Assembly (NCBI RefSeq): GCF_022370635.2
Contig: NZ_CP092362.2
Coordinates: 3,844,001 to 3,908,000, forward strand
Origin: Mycolicibacterium crocinum
Lineage (GTDB): Bacteria; Actinomycetota; Actinomycetes; Mycobacteriales; Mycobacteriaceae
Reading direction: 5' to 3'
Length of the DNA stretch: 64,000 bases
Shown here: positions 40,624 to 48,833 of the stretch, piece after piece
Numbering within the stretch: the first letter of the stretch is position 1
How the letters are laid out: every line of letters starts with the position of its first letter
Notes under the pieces: model-generated
Database searches by the model: none
Told to the model about the DNA's origin: nothing
What the model saw: only the letters and a program-made list of their open reading frames with translations
Made by a program: the position numbers and the translations under genes

Positions 40624-41268
40624 ATGGCTGGCCCGATTCCGCCGCACCAGCAGGTCGGGGCCGAGGGCGAGCCGTACCCGGAGGGGCCCTACGGGCCGCC
40701 CGGTGCGATCCCGCCGGTCCCCTATCCCGGTGTCTACCCCGGCGCTCTTCCGCCGCCGGTGCCCTACCCGCCAAAGCCACGCAAGCGCCGGACGGCGCTG
40801 TGGCTGGGTCTGTTGGCGCTGGTGCTCGTGGTGGGCGCCGTAGCGGCGGTGCTGGTGGTCCGCGCCGGCCAGCCCAGCACGACGACGGTGGGCGGGTTCA
40901 GCCAGGAGGCGGCCAAGACGTCGATCACCAACTACCTGAACGCGTTGTCCAGGGGCGACACCGAAACGATCGCGCGCAACAACCTGTGCGGCATGTACGA
41001 CGGGGTGAAGGACCGCAAGTCCGACCTGGCGCTGGCGAAACTGGCCAGCGACGCCTTCCGCAGGCAGTTCGCCGGGGCCGAGGTGACCTCGATCGATTCG
41101 ATCGTGCCGTGGTCGTCCCACCAGGCCCAGGTGCTGTTCACGATGAAGGTGGCGTCGTCCGGCAGCCGCGGCAATCGCGGCGAGGAGCAGGGTGTCGCGC
41201 AGCTGCTGCGCCAGGGCAACCAGCTGCTGGTGTGCTCGTATCTACTGCGAACGGCCGCCCAGTACTGA
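40624..41268 (+). CDS. Membrane protein with extracytoplasmic DUF4878-like domain (Rv2203-like)
   Basis: 214 residues. Pro/Gly/Tyr-rich cytoplasmic N-terminus (1-50), one membrane helix (about 55-77), then an outside alpha/beta domain (EAAKTSITNYLNALSRGDTETI...) with NTF2-like character and a Cys pair (NNLCGMYD and LLVCSYL) that could form a disulfide. Unknown function. Start ATG 40624 with CAGGAGA eight bases upstream. Ends in a hairpin shared with the convergent erpA gene. Confidence 0.82.
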   Translation: MAGPIPPHQQVGAEGEPYPEGPYGPPGAIPPVPYPGVYPGALPPPVPYPPKPRKRRTALWLGLLALVLVVGAVAAVLVVRAGQPSTTTVGGFSQEAAKTSITNYLNALSRGDTETIARNNLCGMYDGVKDRKSDLALAKLASDAFRRQFAGAEVTSIDSIVPWSSHQAQVLFTMKVASSGSRGNRGEEQGVAQLLRQGNQLLVCSYLLRTAAQY

Positions 41269-41282
41269 AACTGGACGGCCGT
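41251..41282. terminator. Hairpin between convergent Rv2203 and erpA genes
   Basis: ACGGCCGCCCAGT and ACTGGACGGCCGT pair at 12 of 13 positions with a six-base loop that contains the Rv2203 stop codon. There is no U tract, which is common for mycobacterial terminators. Position suits termination from both sides. Confidence 0.55.
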
Positions 41283-41294
41283 CGCGGAGTTTGA

Positions 41295-41654
41295 TCAGTT
41301 GAACGAGTCGCCGCAGGCGCAGGAGCCGGTGGCGTTCGGGTTGTCGATCGTGAAGCCCTGCTTCTCGATGGTGTCGACGAAGTCGATGGTGGCGCCCTGC
41401 ACGTAGGGAGCACTCATCCGGTCGACGGTCAGATTCACGCCACCGAACTCGGCGACCAGGTCACCGTCGAGGGCGCGGTCGTCGAAGAACAGGTTGTAGC
41501 GCAGGCCGGCGCAGCCGCCGGGCTGCACGGCGATCCGCAGCGCCAGATCGTCGCGGCCCTCCTGGTCCAACAGCGACTTGGCCTTCGCGGCCGCGGCCTC
41601 GGTCAGGGTCACGCCGTGGGTCTCGGTCGTGGTCGACTGGTCGGAAACAGTCAT
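41295..41654 (-). CDS. erpA: A-type iron-sulfur carrier (ErpA/HesB family)
   Basis: 119 residues. A-type carrier with the three cluster cysteines: PGGCAGLRYN and the C-terminal GSCACGDSF (CxC). It hands 2Fe-2S or 4Fe-4S clusters to apoproteins; lipA further along the window is a typical client. Monocistronic, 81 bases from glxK. Orthologue of Rv2204c. Whether it acts as ErpA or IscA cannot be told from sequence. Confidence 0.9.
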   Translation of the reverse strand: MTVSDQSTTTETHGVTLTEAAAAKAKSLLDQEGRDDLALRIAVQPGGCAGLRYNLFFDDRALDGDLVAEFGGVNLTVDRMSAPYVQGATIDFVDTIEKQGFTIDNPNATGSCACGDSFN

Positions 41655-41735
41655 TGCGTCTCCCTAAAGCAGAATGTCTCGGCGGGGCCCCCGGGGGGTT
41701 CATGCCCACTTCATCAACGGTACCTTGTCCGGGCG

Positions 41736-42791
41736 CTATTCCCGAGTTGATGCCGCGGTCTGGCGGGCCAGCCCGGTGAGCTGAGCAGCGGCGTCGTCGA
41801 TCGCGACCTGCACCGACCCGGCGTAGTCGGCAATGGCGTGCGCCGCGGTGATTCCTGCCTCAGCCAGCTCAGCGGGCCCGAGGGTGATCTGGCCGGCCAG
41901 CACGATCACCGGAATACCGCGGGCCCGGGCACCGCCGGCCAGCGCGCTGACCACCTTGCCGTGCAGTGACTGGTCGTCGAACCGGCCCTCCCCGGTGACG
42001 ATCGCATCGGCCGCCGCGATGTCCGCGGCCAGGCCGGTGTGCTCGGCGATCACGGCAGCACCGGATTCCCGGCGAGCGCCCAGAGCCAGCAGCGCGGCGC
42101 CCAGTCCCCCGGCCGCACCGGCGCCGGGCAGCGGGCTGACCGTGTGCCCGGCGAGCGTGTCGAGTTCGGCCGCCCAGGCCGTCATCCGCTGCTCGAGGAT
42201 GTCGACGACGTCGGCGTCGGCACCTTTCTGGGGGCCGAAGACCCGCGCCGCACCCATCGGGCCCAGCAGCGGATGCTCGACGTCGGTCGCGGCGATCAGG
42301 TCGACGGCGGCCAGCTTGGCCTTGGCCTCGGCCGGTCCGCCGAGCGCTTCCATCATGCCGCGGCCGCCGTCGGTGCAGGAGCTGCCGCCCAGGCCGACGA
42401 CGATCGTTTCCGCGCCGGCGTCCAGCGCGGCTGCGATCAACTGGCCCACTCCGCGGCTGTGCGCGGCGACCGCGGTCTCCGGGGTGGGCGGGCCGGGTAG
42501 CAGCGCCAGGCCGCAGGCCTGCGCGCACTCGATGTAGGCGGTCGATGTGGCGCGGTCATCGACCCAGTCAGCATCGACCTCGTCGTCCAGCGGGCCGGAC
42601 ACCCGGGTGTGGCGCACCTCGCCGAGCCGGCCGGCCAGCACGCCGACGAAGCCGGGGCCACCGTCGGACTGCGGCGCCAGGACGAGATCGTCGTCAGGCC
42701 GGGCCTGACGCCAACCGGCGGCGATGGACTGGGCGGCTTCGACGGCGGTCAGGCTGTCGCCGTAGCAGTCCGGCGCGATCAGCACCCGCAT
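41736..42791 (-). CDS. glxK: Glycerate kinase
   Basis: 351 residues of the GarK/GlxK family, phosphorylating D-glycerate to 2- or 3-phosphoglycerate. N-terminal VLIAPDCYGDSLTAVEAA and PQSDGGPGF, GLGGSSCTDGGRGMMEALG (glycine-rich loop), and TGEGRFDDQSLHGKVV are the family motifs. ATG 42791 lies six bases from TACCCT, a leaderless layout, and the promoter overlaps the divergent one of the DUF3043 gene. Orthologue of Rv2205c. Confidence 0.9.
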   Translation of the reverse strand: MRVLIAPDCYGDSLTAVEAAQSIAAGWRQARPDDDLVLAPQSDGGPGFVGVLAGRLGEVRHTRVSGPLDDEVDADWVDDRATSTAYIECAQACGLALLPGPPTPETAVAAHSRGVGQLIAAALDAGAETIVVGLGGSSCTDGGRGMMEALGGPAEAKAKLAAVDLIAATDVEHPLLGPMGAARVFGPQKGADADVVDILEQRMTAWAAELDTLAGHTVSPLPGAGAAGGLGAALLALGARRESGAAVIAEHTGLAADIAAADAIVTGEGRFDDQSLHGKVVSALAGGARARGIPVIVLAGQITLGPAELAEAGITAAHAIADYAGSVQVAIDDAAAQLTGLARQTAASTRE

Positions 42792-42797
42792 TCGTGC

Positions 42798-42803
42798 AGG
42801 GTA
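42798..42803 (-). promoter_or_regulatory. -10 element of glxK, leaderless layout
   Basis: TACCCT, six bases, ATG at 42791. It shares two bases with the opposing -10 at 42802-42807. Confidence 0.65.
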
Positions 42804-42807
42804 ACCT
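42802..42807 (+). promoter_or_regulatory. -10 element of DUF3043 gene, leaderless layout
   Basis: TAACCT, seven bases, GTG at 42815. Overlaps the glxK -10 on the other strand by TA. Confidence 0.65.
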
Positions 42808-42814
42808 GGCAGGC

Positions 42815-43468
42815 GTGAAGCTGCTGGGCCGCAAGAACGATGAGGGCGCCGCCAAGGCCGAACCGGTCGAGGTCGACGAGCCTGCCGTCGCGGCGGGCAC
42901 CACCGCTCCCAAGGGCAAGCCGACGCCGAAGCGCAACGCCTCGGCCAAGCGCCGCGGCCCGGTCGCTCCGGCGCCGATGACCACGGCCGAGGCACGGAAG
43001 CGCCGCAAGGAGATGCGCAAGACGCTCACCAAGGAGGAGCGCCAGGCGGAAAAGGCCCAGCGCCGCACGGCGATGAACGACCGGCGCGAGCGGATGATGG
43101 CCGGTGAAGAGGCCTATCTGCTGCCCCGCGACCAGGGCCCGGTTCGGCGGTATGCGCGCGACATCGTCGACTCGCGGCACAACGTGCTGGGGCTGTTCAT
43201 GCCCGCCGCGCTGGCGCTGATCTTCGTGATGCTGGCCGTGCCGCAGGTTCAGTTGTTCATCTCACCGGCGATGCTGCTGTTGATGGCGATCATGGCTATC
43301 GACGGAATCCTGTTGGGCCGCAAGGTCAACAAGGCCGTCGACGCCAAGTTCCCGGACAACACCGAGGGCGCCTTCAAGCTCGGGATGTATGCCGCGGGCC
43401 GGGCCTCGCAGATCCGCCGCATGCGCGCGCCGCGACCGCAGGTCGAGCGCGGCGCCAAGGTTGTCTGA
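42815..43468 (+). CDS. DUF3043 membrane protein (Rv2206-like)
   Basis: 217 residues. A Lys/Arg/Ala-rich cytoplasmic half with a predicted coiled coil (TTAEARKRRKEMRKTLTKEE, about 58-90), the family motif YLLPRDQGPVRRYARDIVDSR, two membrane helices (about 127-145 and 149-168) and a basic tail. Actinobacterial family of unknown function. Start GTG 42815 fits the leaderless -10; the frame extends upstream into glxK antisense without support. Followed by cobU after 13 bases. Confidence 0.85.
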   Translation: MKLLGRKNDEGAAKAEPVEVDEPAVAAGTTAPKGKPTPKRNASAKRRGPVAPAPMTTAEARKRRKEMRKTLTKEERQAEKAQRRTAMNDRRERMMAGEEAYLLPRDQGPVRRYARDIVDSRHNVLGLFMPAALALIFVMLAVPQVQLFISPAMLLLMAIMAIDGILLGRKVNKAVDAKFPDNTEGAFKLGMYAAGRASQIRRMRAPRPQVERGAKVV

Positions 43469-43481
43469 GGCTGCAGACCCG

Positions 43482-44009
43482 GTGCGCACCCTGGTGCTCG
43501 GCGGAATCAGGTCGGGCAAATCACGTTGGGCTGAAGAGATCATGGCCGGTGATTCCGCCGTGCGCTACGTCGCGACCGGCGCGCCCGCCGACGCCGACCC
43601 CGCGTGGACGCAGCGGGTGGCAGCGCACCAGGGGCGACGGCCGGAATCCTGGAGCACTGTCGAAACCACCGATGTGGCAAGCACTTTGCGTGATGATCCC
43701 GCGACGGCGACGCTGGTCGATGACCTGGGCGGCTGGCTGACCGCGGCGTTGGATCGCCGGGGCTGGGACGGCGGTTCGGTGACAGACGATGTCGACGGGC
43801 TGGTGAGCGCCGTCGAGGGTTTCACCGGCCCCCTGGCGCTGGTCAGTCCGGAGGCGGGGTTGACCGTGGTGTCGGCGACCGCGGCTGGCAGGCGCTTCAC
43901 AGACGAGCTCGGCACACTCAACCAACGACTCGCCCAGTGCTGTGAGCAGGTGGTCCTGGTGGTTGCGGGATTGCCGGTCTGGGTCAAACCGACGAAAGCG
44001 TTGAGCTGA
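43482..44009 (+). CDS. cobU: Adenosylcobinamide kinase / guanylyltransferase
   Basis: 175 residues, normal for CobU. P-loop LGGIRSGKSRWAE at the N-terminus, YVATGAPAD (guanylylation region) and DDLGGWL. It phosphorylates adenosylcobinamide and transfers GMP to it in the nucleotide-loop assembly of B12. Start GTG 43482; TTG 43461, overlapping the DUF3043 stop, is possible. The TGA shares a base with the cobT ATG. In M. tuberculosis cobU lies elsewhere, so its joining with cobT and cobS here is a difference. Confidence 0.9.
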   Translation: MRTLVLGGIRSGKSRWAEEIMAGDSAVRYVATGAPADADPAWTQRVAAHQGRRPESWSTVETTDVASTLRDDPATATLVDDLGGWLTAALDRRGWDGGSVTDDVDGLVSAVEGFTGPLALVSPEAGLTVVSATAAGRRFTDELGTLNQRLAQCCEQVVLVVAGLPVWVKPTKALS

Positions 44010-45058
44010 TGGACTTTCCCGCGGTCTCCCCGCCAGATTCCCGTGCCGCGGCCGCGGCCAAGCGTCGCCAGGACATTCTGACCAAGCCGACCGGCGCACT
44101 GGGCCGGCTCGAGAATTTGTCGATCTGGGTGTCGGGTTGCCAAGGGGCCTGCCCGCCAAAGCAATTCGAACGAGCGCGGGTGGTGGTGTTCGCCGGTGAT
44201 CACGGGATCGCCCGCACCGGGGTGTCGGCGTATCCGCCGGAGGTCACCGCGCAGATGGTGGCCAATATCGAGGCCGGCGGCGCGGCGATCAACGTGCTGT
44301 CCGAGGTGGCGGGCGCATCGGTGCGGGTGGTCGACATCGCGGTCGATTGCGAGGAGCCGCTGACGGCGGAGATCGGGGCGCACAAGGTGCGCCGCTCCAG
44401 CGGCAATATCGCGGTCGAGGACGCGTTGAGCGCTGACGAGGTCGTCGCCGCACTGGAGGCGGGCCGGCGACTCGCCGACGACGAGGTGGACGCGGGCGCC
44501 GACCTGTTGATCGCCGGTGACATGGGCATCGGAAATACCACGGCTGCAACGGCATTGATCGCCACGCTCACCGACACCGAGCCGGTCGTCGTGGTCGGGC
44601 GCGGCACCGGTATCGACGATGCAGGCTGGGCACGCAAGGCCGCGGCGGTGCGCGACGCGATGTTCCGGGCCCGCCAATTCCGGCCCGATCCGGTCGGGCT
44701 GTTGCGCACCTGCGGCGGTGCCGATCTGGCGGCGATGGCCGGGTTCTGCGCACAGGCCGCGGTGCGGCGTACGCCGGTGCTGCTCGACGGCGTGGTGGTG
44801 ACGGCGGCCGCGCTGGTCGCCGACCGGATGGCGCCGGGCGCGCGGGCCTGGTGGCAGGCCGGGCACCGGTCCACCGAGCCGGCGCACACGCTGGCGCTGG
44901 CGCACTTGGAGCTGGAGCCGATCATCGACCTCGGTCTGCGTCTGGGCGAGGGCACCGGCGCCGCGGTCGCGCTGCCGGTGCTGCGGGCGGCGGTCGCGAC
45001 GCTGGGATCGATGGCCACCTTCGAGGGTGCCGGCGTCTCCGATCGCGCCGCGGACTGA
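44009..45058 (+). CDS. cobT: Nicotinate-nucleotide-dimethylbenzimidazole phosphoribosyltransferase
   Basis: 349 residues. It makes alpha-ribazole 5'-phosphate, the lower ligand precursor of cobalamin. Motifs: KPTGALGRLE near the N-terminus, FAGDHGIARTGVSAYP, AGDMGIGNTTAATAL and the C-terminal LRLGEGTGAA with the catalytic Glu. One-base overlap with cobU (TGATG) and a two-base gap to cobS. Orthologue of Rv2207. Confidence 0.95.
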   Translation: MDFPAVSPPDSRAAAAAKRRQDILTKPTGALGRLENLSIWVSGCQGACPPKQFERARVVVFAGDHGIARTGVSAYPPEVTAQMVANIEAGGAAINVLSEVAGASVRVVDIAVDCEEPLTAEIGAHKVRRSSGNIAVEDALSADEVVAALEAGRRLADDEVDAGADLLIAGDMGIGNTTAATALIATLTDTEPVVVVGRGTGIDDAGWARKAAAVRDAMFRARQFRPDPVGLLRTCGGADLAAMAGFCAQAAVRRTPVLLDGVVVTAAALVADRMAPGARAWWQAGHRSTEPAHTLALAHLELEPIIDLGLRLGEGTGAAVALPVLRAAVATLGSMATFEGAGVSDRAAD

Positions 45059-45060
45059 CC

Positions 45061-45807
45061 GTGTTCGGTTCGCTGGCAACGGCTTTCGCGTTCGGGACGG
45101 TATTGCCCGTTCCGCTGCGAGGAAGCACGTTCGGCCGGTCGACGATGACGGCGCTGCCGGTGGTCGGCGTGGCCCTGGGTGCGTTGGCCGCCGCCGTGCT
45201 GTGGTGCGGTGACTGGGCGTTCGGGACGCATCACGCCCTGCCCGGCCTACTCGCAGTTGCCGTGCTGCTACTCGCGACGCGTGGCCTGCACATCGACGGG
45301 CTGTCAGACACCGTTGACGCGCTGGGCTGCTACGGACCGCCCGAGCGAGCACTGCAGGTAATGCGCGACGGGACGGCAGGCCCGTTCGGGGTAGCGGCCG
45401 TCGTGGTGGTGCTGGCCGCTCAGGCGCTGGCGTTCGCCGCAGCCCCGTCCGGTTGGACGGGTGCGCTCGCGGTGGTCACGGCGGTGACCACCGGCCGGGT
45501 GGCCGCGGTGCTGGCCTGCCGAAGAGGTGTCCCGGCGGCGCCAGGCAGCTCACTCGGCGGACAGGTGGCCGGCACTCAACCCCGGTGGATCCCGCTCATA
45601 TGGACCCTCCTCGTCGCCGGGCTCGCCACCGCGGCGACGCCGAGACTCTGGCAGGGCCCGCTCGTCGTGCTGGCCGCACTAGCGCTGGCCGTGCCGCTGG
45701 TAGGCCACTGCGTGCGCCGCTTCGGCGGTATCACCGGTGACGTGCTGGGTGCGGTGATCGAGCTGACGACGACGCTGACAATCCTCGGATTGGTGATCCG
45801 GACCTAG
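45061..45807 (+). CDS. cobS: Adenosylcobinamide-GDP ribazoletransferase (cobalamin synthase)
   Basis: 248-residue polytopic membrane enzyme joining AdoCbi-GDP and alpha-ribazole (phosphate) to finish B12. Signature GLHIDGLSDTVDALG with the acidic metal-binding residues (about 81-95) and MRDGTAGPFG are present; C-terminal RFGGITGDVLGA is typical. GTG 45061 two bases after the cobT stop. With cobU and cobT it forms a complete nucleotide-loop operon. Orthologue of Rv2208. Confidence 0.95.
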   Translation: MFGSLATAFAFGTVLPVPLRGSTFGRSTMTALPVVGVALGALAAAVLWCGDWAFGTHHALPGLLAVAVLLLATRGLHIDGLSDTVDALGCYGPPERALQVMRDGTAGPFGVAAVVVVLAAQALAFAAAPSGWTGALAVVTAVTTGRVAAVLACRRGVPAAPGSSLGGQVAGTQPRWIPLIWTLLVAGLATAATPRLWQGPLVVLAALALAVPLVGHCVRRFGGITGDVLGAVIELTTTLTILGLVIRT

Positions 45808-45917
45808 CTGAGCCGAACTCCGCTCACGCCCGGCGAGTAGGGTCACACCCGCACCAACCTCCATACGACCAGAACTGCCTGGCACACGAGACGAATGAAC
45901 CGACGCGAGGAGGCTCA

Positions 45918-47696
45918 GTGAGCGCGCCCATGCCGCAGAACACCGACAATCCGGCTCCGGGCCCACTGCGGGCAGCGTGGCGAAGTATGCACCTGCCGGT
46001 GTTCATCCCGGCATCGGTGGTGATCATCGGCCTGATCGTGTTCGCCGTCGTCTACGCCGCGACCGCCAAAAACGCCTTCAGCCAGCTCAACGATGCGATC
46101 ACCGGCACCGTGGGCTGGTGGTACATCCTGGTCACCACCGGCTTCGTTCTGTTCGCGTTGTACTGCGGCCTCTCCCGGGTCGGCACGATCCGGCTGGGTA
46201 GAGACATCGAGAAACCAGAGTTCAGCTTCTGGGCTTGGCTCGCCATGTTGTTCAGCGCCGGCATGGGAATCGGGCTGGTGTTCTACGGCGTGGCCGAGCC
46301 GCTCACCCACTACGTCGATCCGCCGCCCTCGCTGGGGGTGCCCGGTTCGACCGACGCGGCGGCCAACCAGGCGATGGCGCTCACCCTGTTCCACTGGGGC
46401 CTGCACGCCTGGGCCATCTACGTCGTCGTCGGCTTGGGCATGGCATACATGACCTACCGGCGGGGGCGCCCGCTGTCGGTGCGCTGGCTGCTGGAGCCGC
46501 TGATCGGCCGCCGGCGCGTCGAGGGGGTGATCGGCCACGCCGTAGACGTGATCGCGGTCGTCGGCACCTTATTCGGCGTGGCGACGTCGCTCGGGTTCGG
46601 GATCACCCAGATCGCCGCCGGATTGCAATACCTGGGTTGGATCACGGTGAACAACTGGTGGACCGTGTCGATGATCGCCGTCATCACCGGCATCGCCACT
46701 GCATCAGTGGTCAGCGGGGTCAGCAAGGGCTTGAAGTGGTTGTCCAACATCAACATGGTCCTCGCCGGAGCGCTGGCCGCATTCGTGTTGTTATTGGGTC
46801 CGACGCTGTTCTTGCTCCAGGCCTGGGTCCAGAACATGGGCGTGTACCTACAGTCTCTGCCACAACTTGCTCTGCGCACCGGGCCGTTCACCGACGGGGA
46901 GTGGCTGGGCACGTGGACCATCTTCTACTGGGGATGGTGGATCAGTTGGGCGCCGTTCGTCGGTATGTTCATCGCCCGGATCTCGCGTGGCCGCACCATC
47001 CGGGAGTTCGTCGTCGCCGTGCTCCTGGTGCCGACCGTCATCGGGTCGTTGTGGTTCACCATCTTTGGCGAATCGGGAATCCTGCGTCAGCGCAACAACG
47101 CCGACATGCTCGTGGACGGGGCGGTGGATACGAACACGTCGTTGTTCCGACTGCTGGACGGCCTGCCACTGGGCGTCATCACCAGTGTCCTCGCGGTAGC
47201 CGTCATCGTGTTCTTCTTCGTCACCTCCTCCGATTCCGGATCACTGGTCATCGACATCCTGTCCTCAGGCGGCGAGTTGGACCCGCCGAAACCGACCCGG
47301 GTGTACTGGGCCACGTTGGAAGGAATCGCCGCCGCGGTACTGCTCCTGGTCGGCGGTGCCGGGTCCTTGACCGCGCTTCAGACCGCGTCGATCGCGACCG
47401 CATTACCGTTCTCACTCGTCATGGTGGCGGCGTGCGTGGCAATGATTCGCGCCTTCCGGTACGACCTCGCGACCACGCCGCGGCTGTTGCACGTGTCGGC
47501 GCCGGATCAACTGGCCAACGAGCTGGTGGGACAACATGATCGACGCCGGGAAGTATCGGCGACCCTGGCGGGGTTGGTCGCAGTGCGCGCCATCGATATC
47601 GACACCTGCGAGGTGCACGAGAAGACCGGCGCGCTGACGATCAATGATCCGATCGATCCCCTCGGCCCGGACGCCGTGGTCACCGAAGAGCAGTAG
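45918..47696 (+). CDS. BCCT family betaine/choline/carnitine transporter
   Basis: 592 residues, about twelve membrane helices, BetP/OpuD type. Conserved family blocks include FSAGMGIGLVFYGVAEPL (helix 3 glycine stretch of the substrate site) and WTIFYWGWWISWAPFVGMFIARISRGRT. It likely imports glycine betaine or a similar osmolyte with Na+ or H+. The N- and C-terminal tails are moderately long; the C-terminal tail (about 520-592) may sense osmotic state. GTG start with GAGGAGG about six bases upstream. The closest M. tuberculosis relative (BetP, Rv0917) is at another locus. Confidence 0.9.
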   Translation: MSAPMPQNTDNPAPGPLRAAWRSMHLPVFIPASVVIIGLIVFAVVYAATAKNAFSQLNDAITGTVGWWYILVTTGFVLFALYCGLSRVGTIRLGRDIEKPEFSFWAWLAMLFSAGMGIGLVFYGVAEPLTHYVDPPPSLGVPGSTDAAANQAMALTLFHWGLHAWAIYVVVGLGMAYMTYRRGRPLSVRWLLEPLIGRRRVEGVIGHAVDVIAVVGTLFGVATSLGFGITQIAAGLQYLGWITVNNWWTVSMIAVITGIATASVVSGVSKGLKWLSNINMVLAGALAAFVLLLGPTLFLLQAWVQNMGVYLQSLPQLALRTGPFTDGEWLGTWTIFYWGWWISWAPFVGMFIARISRGRTIREFVVAVLLVPTVIGSLWFTIFGESGILRQRNNADMLVDGAVDTNTSLFRLLDGLPLGVITSVLAVAVIVFFFVTSSDSGSLVIDILSSGGELDPPKPTRVYWATLEGIAAAVLLLVGGAGSLTALQTASIATALPFSLVMVAACVAMIRAFRYDLATTPRLLHVSAPDQLANELVGQHDRRREVSATLAGLVAVRAIDIDTCEVHEKTGALTINDPIDPLGPDAVVTEEQ

Positions 47697-47706
47697 GGCT
47701 ACGGGC

Positions 47707-48810
47707 CTAGCTGAGCCGCACCATCCAGCCGTGGGTGTCGGCGAAGGTGCCGCGCTGGATGCCGGTGAGGGTGTCGCGCAGCGCCATCGTGACCTCGCCG
47801 GGCTGACCGTCGGCGATGGTGAACTCGCCGTCGCCGTACTTCACGTGGGAGACCGGCGTGATCACCGCGGCGGTGCCGCAGGCGAACACCTCGGTGATCT
47901 CCCCTGCGGCCGCACCCTTACGCCATTCCTCGACGTCGATCTTGCGTTCCTCGACGGCGAATCCGGCGTCACTGGCCAGTTGCAGCAGCGAATCGCGGGT
48001 GATGCCGGGCAGCAGCGAGCCGGACAGTTCCGGAGTGACCAGCCGCGCCGAGCCGCCACTGCCGAAGACGAAGAACAGGTTCATCCCGCCCATCTCCTCG
48101 ATGTAGCGGCGTTCGATCGCATCGAGCCACACCACCTGGTCGCAGCCGTGCTCGGCAGCCTCGGCCTGCGCCAGCAGTGAGGCGGCATAGTTGCCACCGA
48201 ACTTCGCCGCGCCGGTGCCGCCCGGGCTGGCCCGCACGTATTCGGTGGACAGCCACACGCTGACCGGCTTGATCCCGCCCTTGAAGTACGCACCGGCCGG
48301 TGAGGCGATCACCAGGTAGCGGTATTCGGTGGCCGGGCGAACACCCAGGCCCGGCTCGGTGGCGATCACGAAGGGCCGCAGGTACAGCGACGCCTCGCCA
48401 CCGGCGGGCGGCACCCACTGGTTGTCGACGGCGATCAGCTGGCGCAGCGATTCGACGAAGAGTTCCTCGGGCAGCTCGGGAATCGCCAGCCGACGCGCCG
48501 AGGCGCGCAGCCGTCCCGCGTTGGCCTCGGGGCGGAACGACACGATCGAGCCGTCCGCCCACCGGTAGGCTTTGAGGCCCTCGAAGATCTCCTGCGCGTA
48601 GTGCAGGACGATGGCCGACGGGTCCAGTTCGATCGGGCCGTACGGCACGACGCGGGCCTCGTGCCAACCCAGTTCGTCGGTGTACTGCACCGACACCATG
48701 TGGTCGGTGTGGAAGCGACCGAAGCCCGGGTCGGCCAGAATCTGAGCCCGTACCTCGTCGGTCGCCGGATTCGCGTTGCGCTCAACCGTGAACTCGAGGC
48801 GGGTGGTCAT
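47707..48810 (-). CDS. ilvE: Branched-chain amino acid aminotransferase
   Basis: 367 residues, fold-type IV PLP enzyme, last step of leucine, isoleucine and valine synthesis. The PLP Lys is in TGAAKFGGNYAASLLAQ (about residue 203); YIEEMGGMNLFFV and FACGTAAVITPV complete the cofactor pocket. ATG 48810 lies seven bases from TACAAT, a strong leaderless promoter in the 23-base gap after gcvT. Convergent with the BCCT gene with only ten bases between. Orthologue of Rv2210c. Confidence 0.95.
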   Translation of the reverse strand: MTTRLEFTVERNANPATDEVRAQILADPGFGRFHTDHMVSVQYTDELGWHEARVVPYGPIELDPSAIVLHYAQEIFEGLKAYRWADGSIVSFRPEANAGRLRASARRLAIPELPEELFVESLRQLIAVDNQWVPPAGGEASLYLRPFVIATEPGLGVRPATEYRYLVIASPAGAYFKGGIKPVSVWLSTEYVRASPGGTGAAKFGGNYAASLLAQAEAAEHGCDQVVWLDAIERRYIEEMGGMNLFFVFGSGGSARLVTPELSGSLLPGITRDSLLQLASDAGFAVEERKIDVEEWRKGAAAGEITEVFACGTAAVITPVSHVKYGDGEFTIADGQPGEVTMALRDTLTGIQRGTFADTHGWMVRLS

Positions 48811-48817
48811 AGCTGAA

Positions 48818-48823
48818 ATTGTA
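48818..48823 (-). promoter_or_regulatory. -10 element of ilvE, leaderless layout
   Basis: TACAAT, seven bases, ATG at 48810. Best -10 match among the leaderless promoters in the window. Confidence 0.72.
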
Positions 48824-48833
48824 GACCGGCCTG

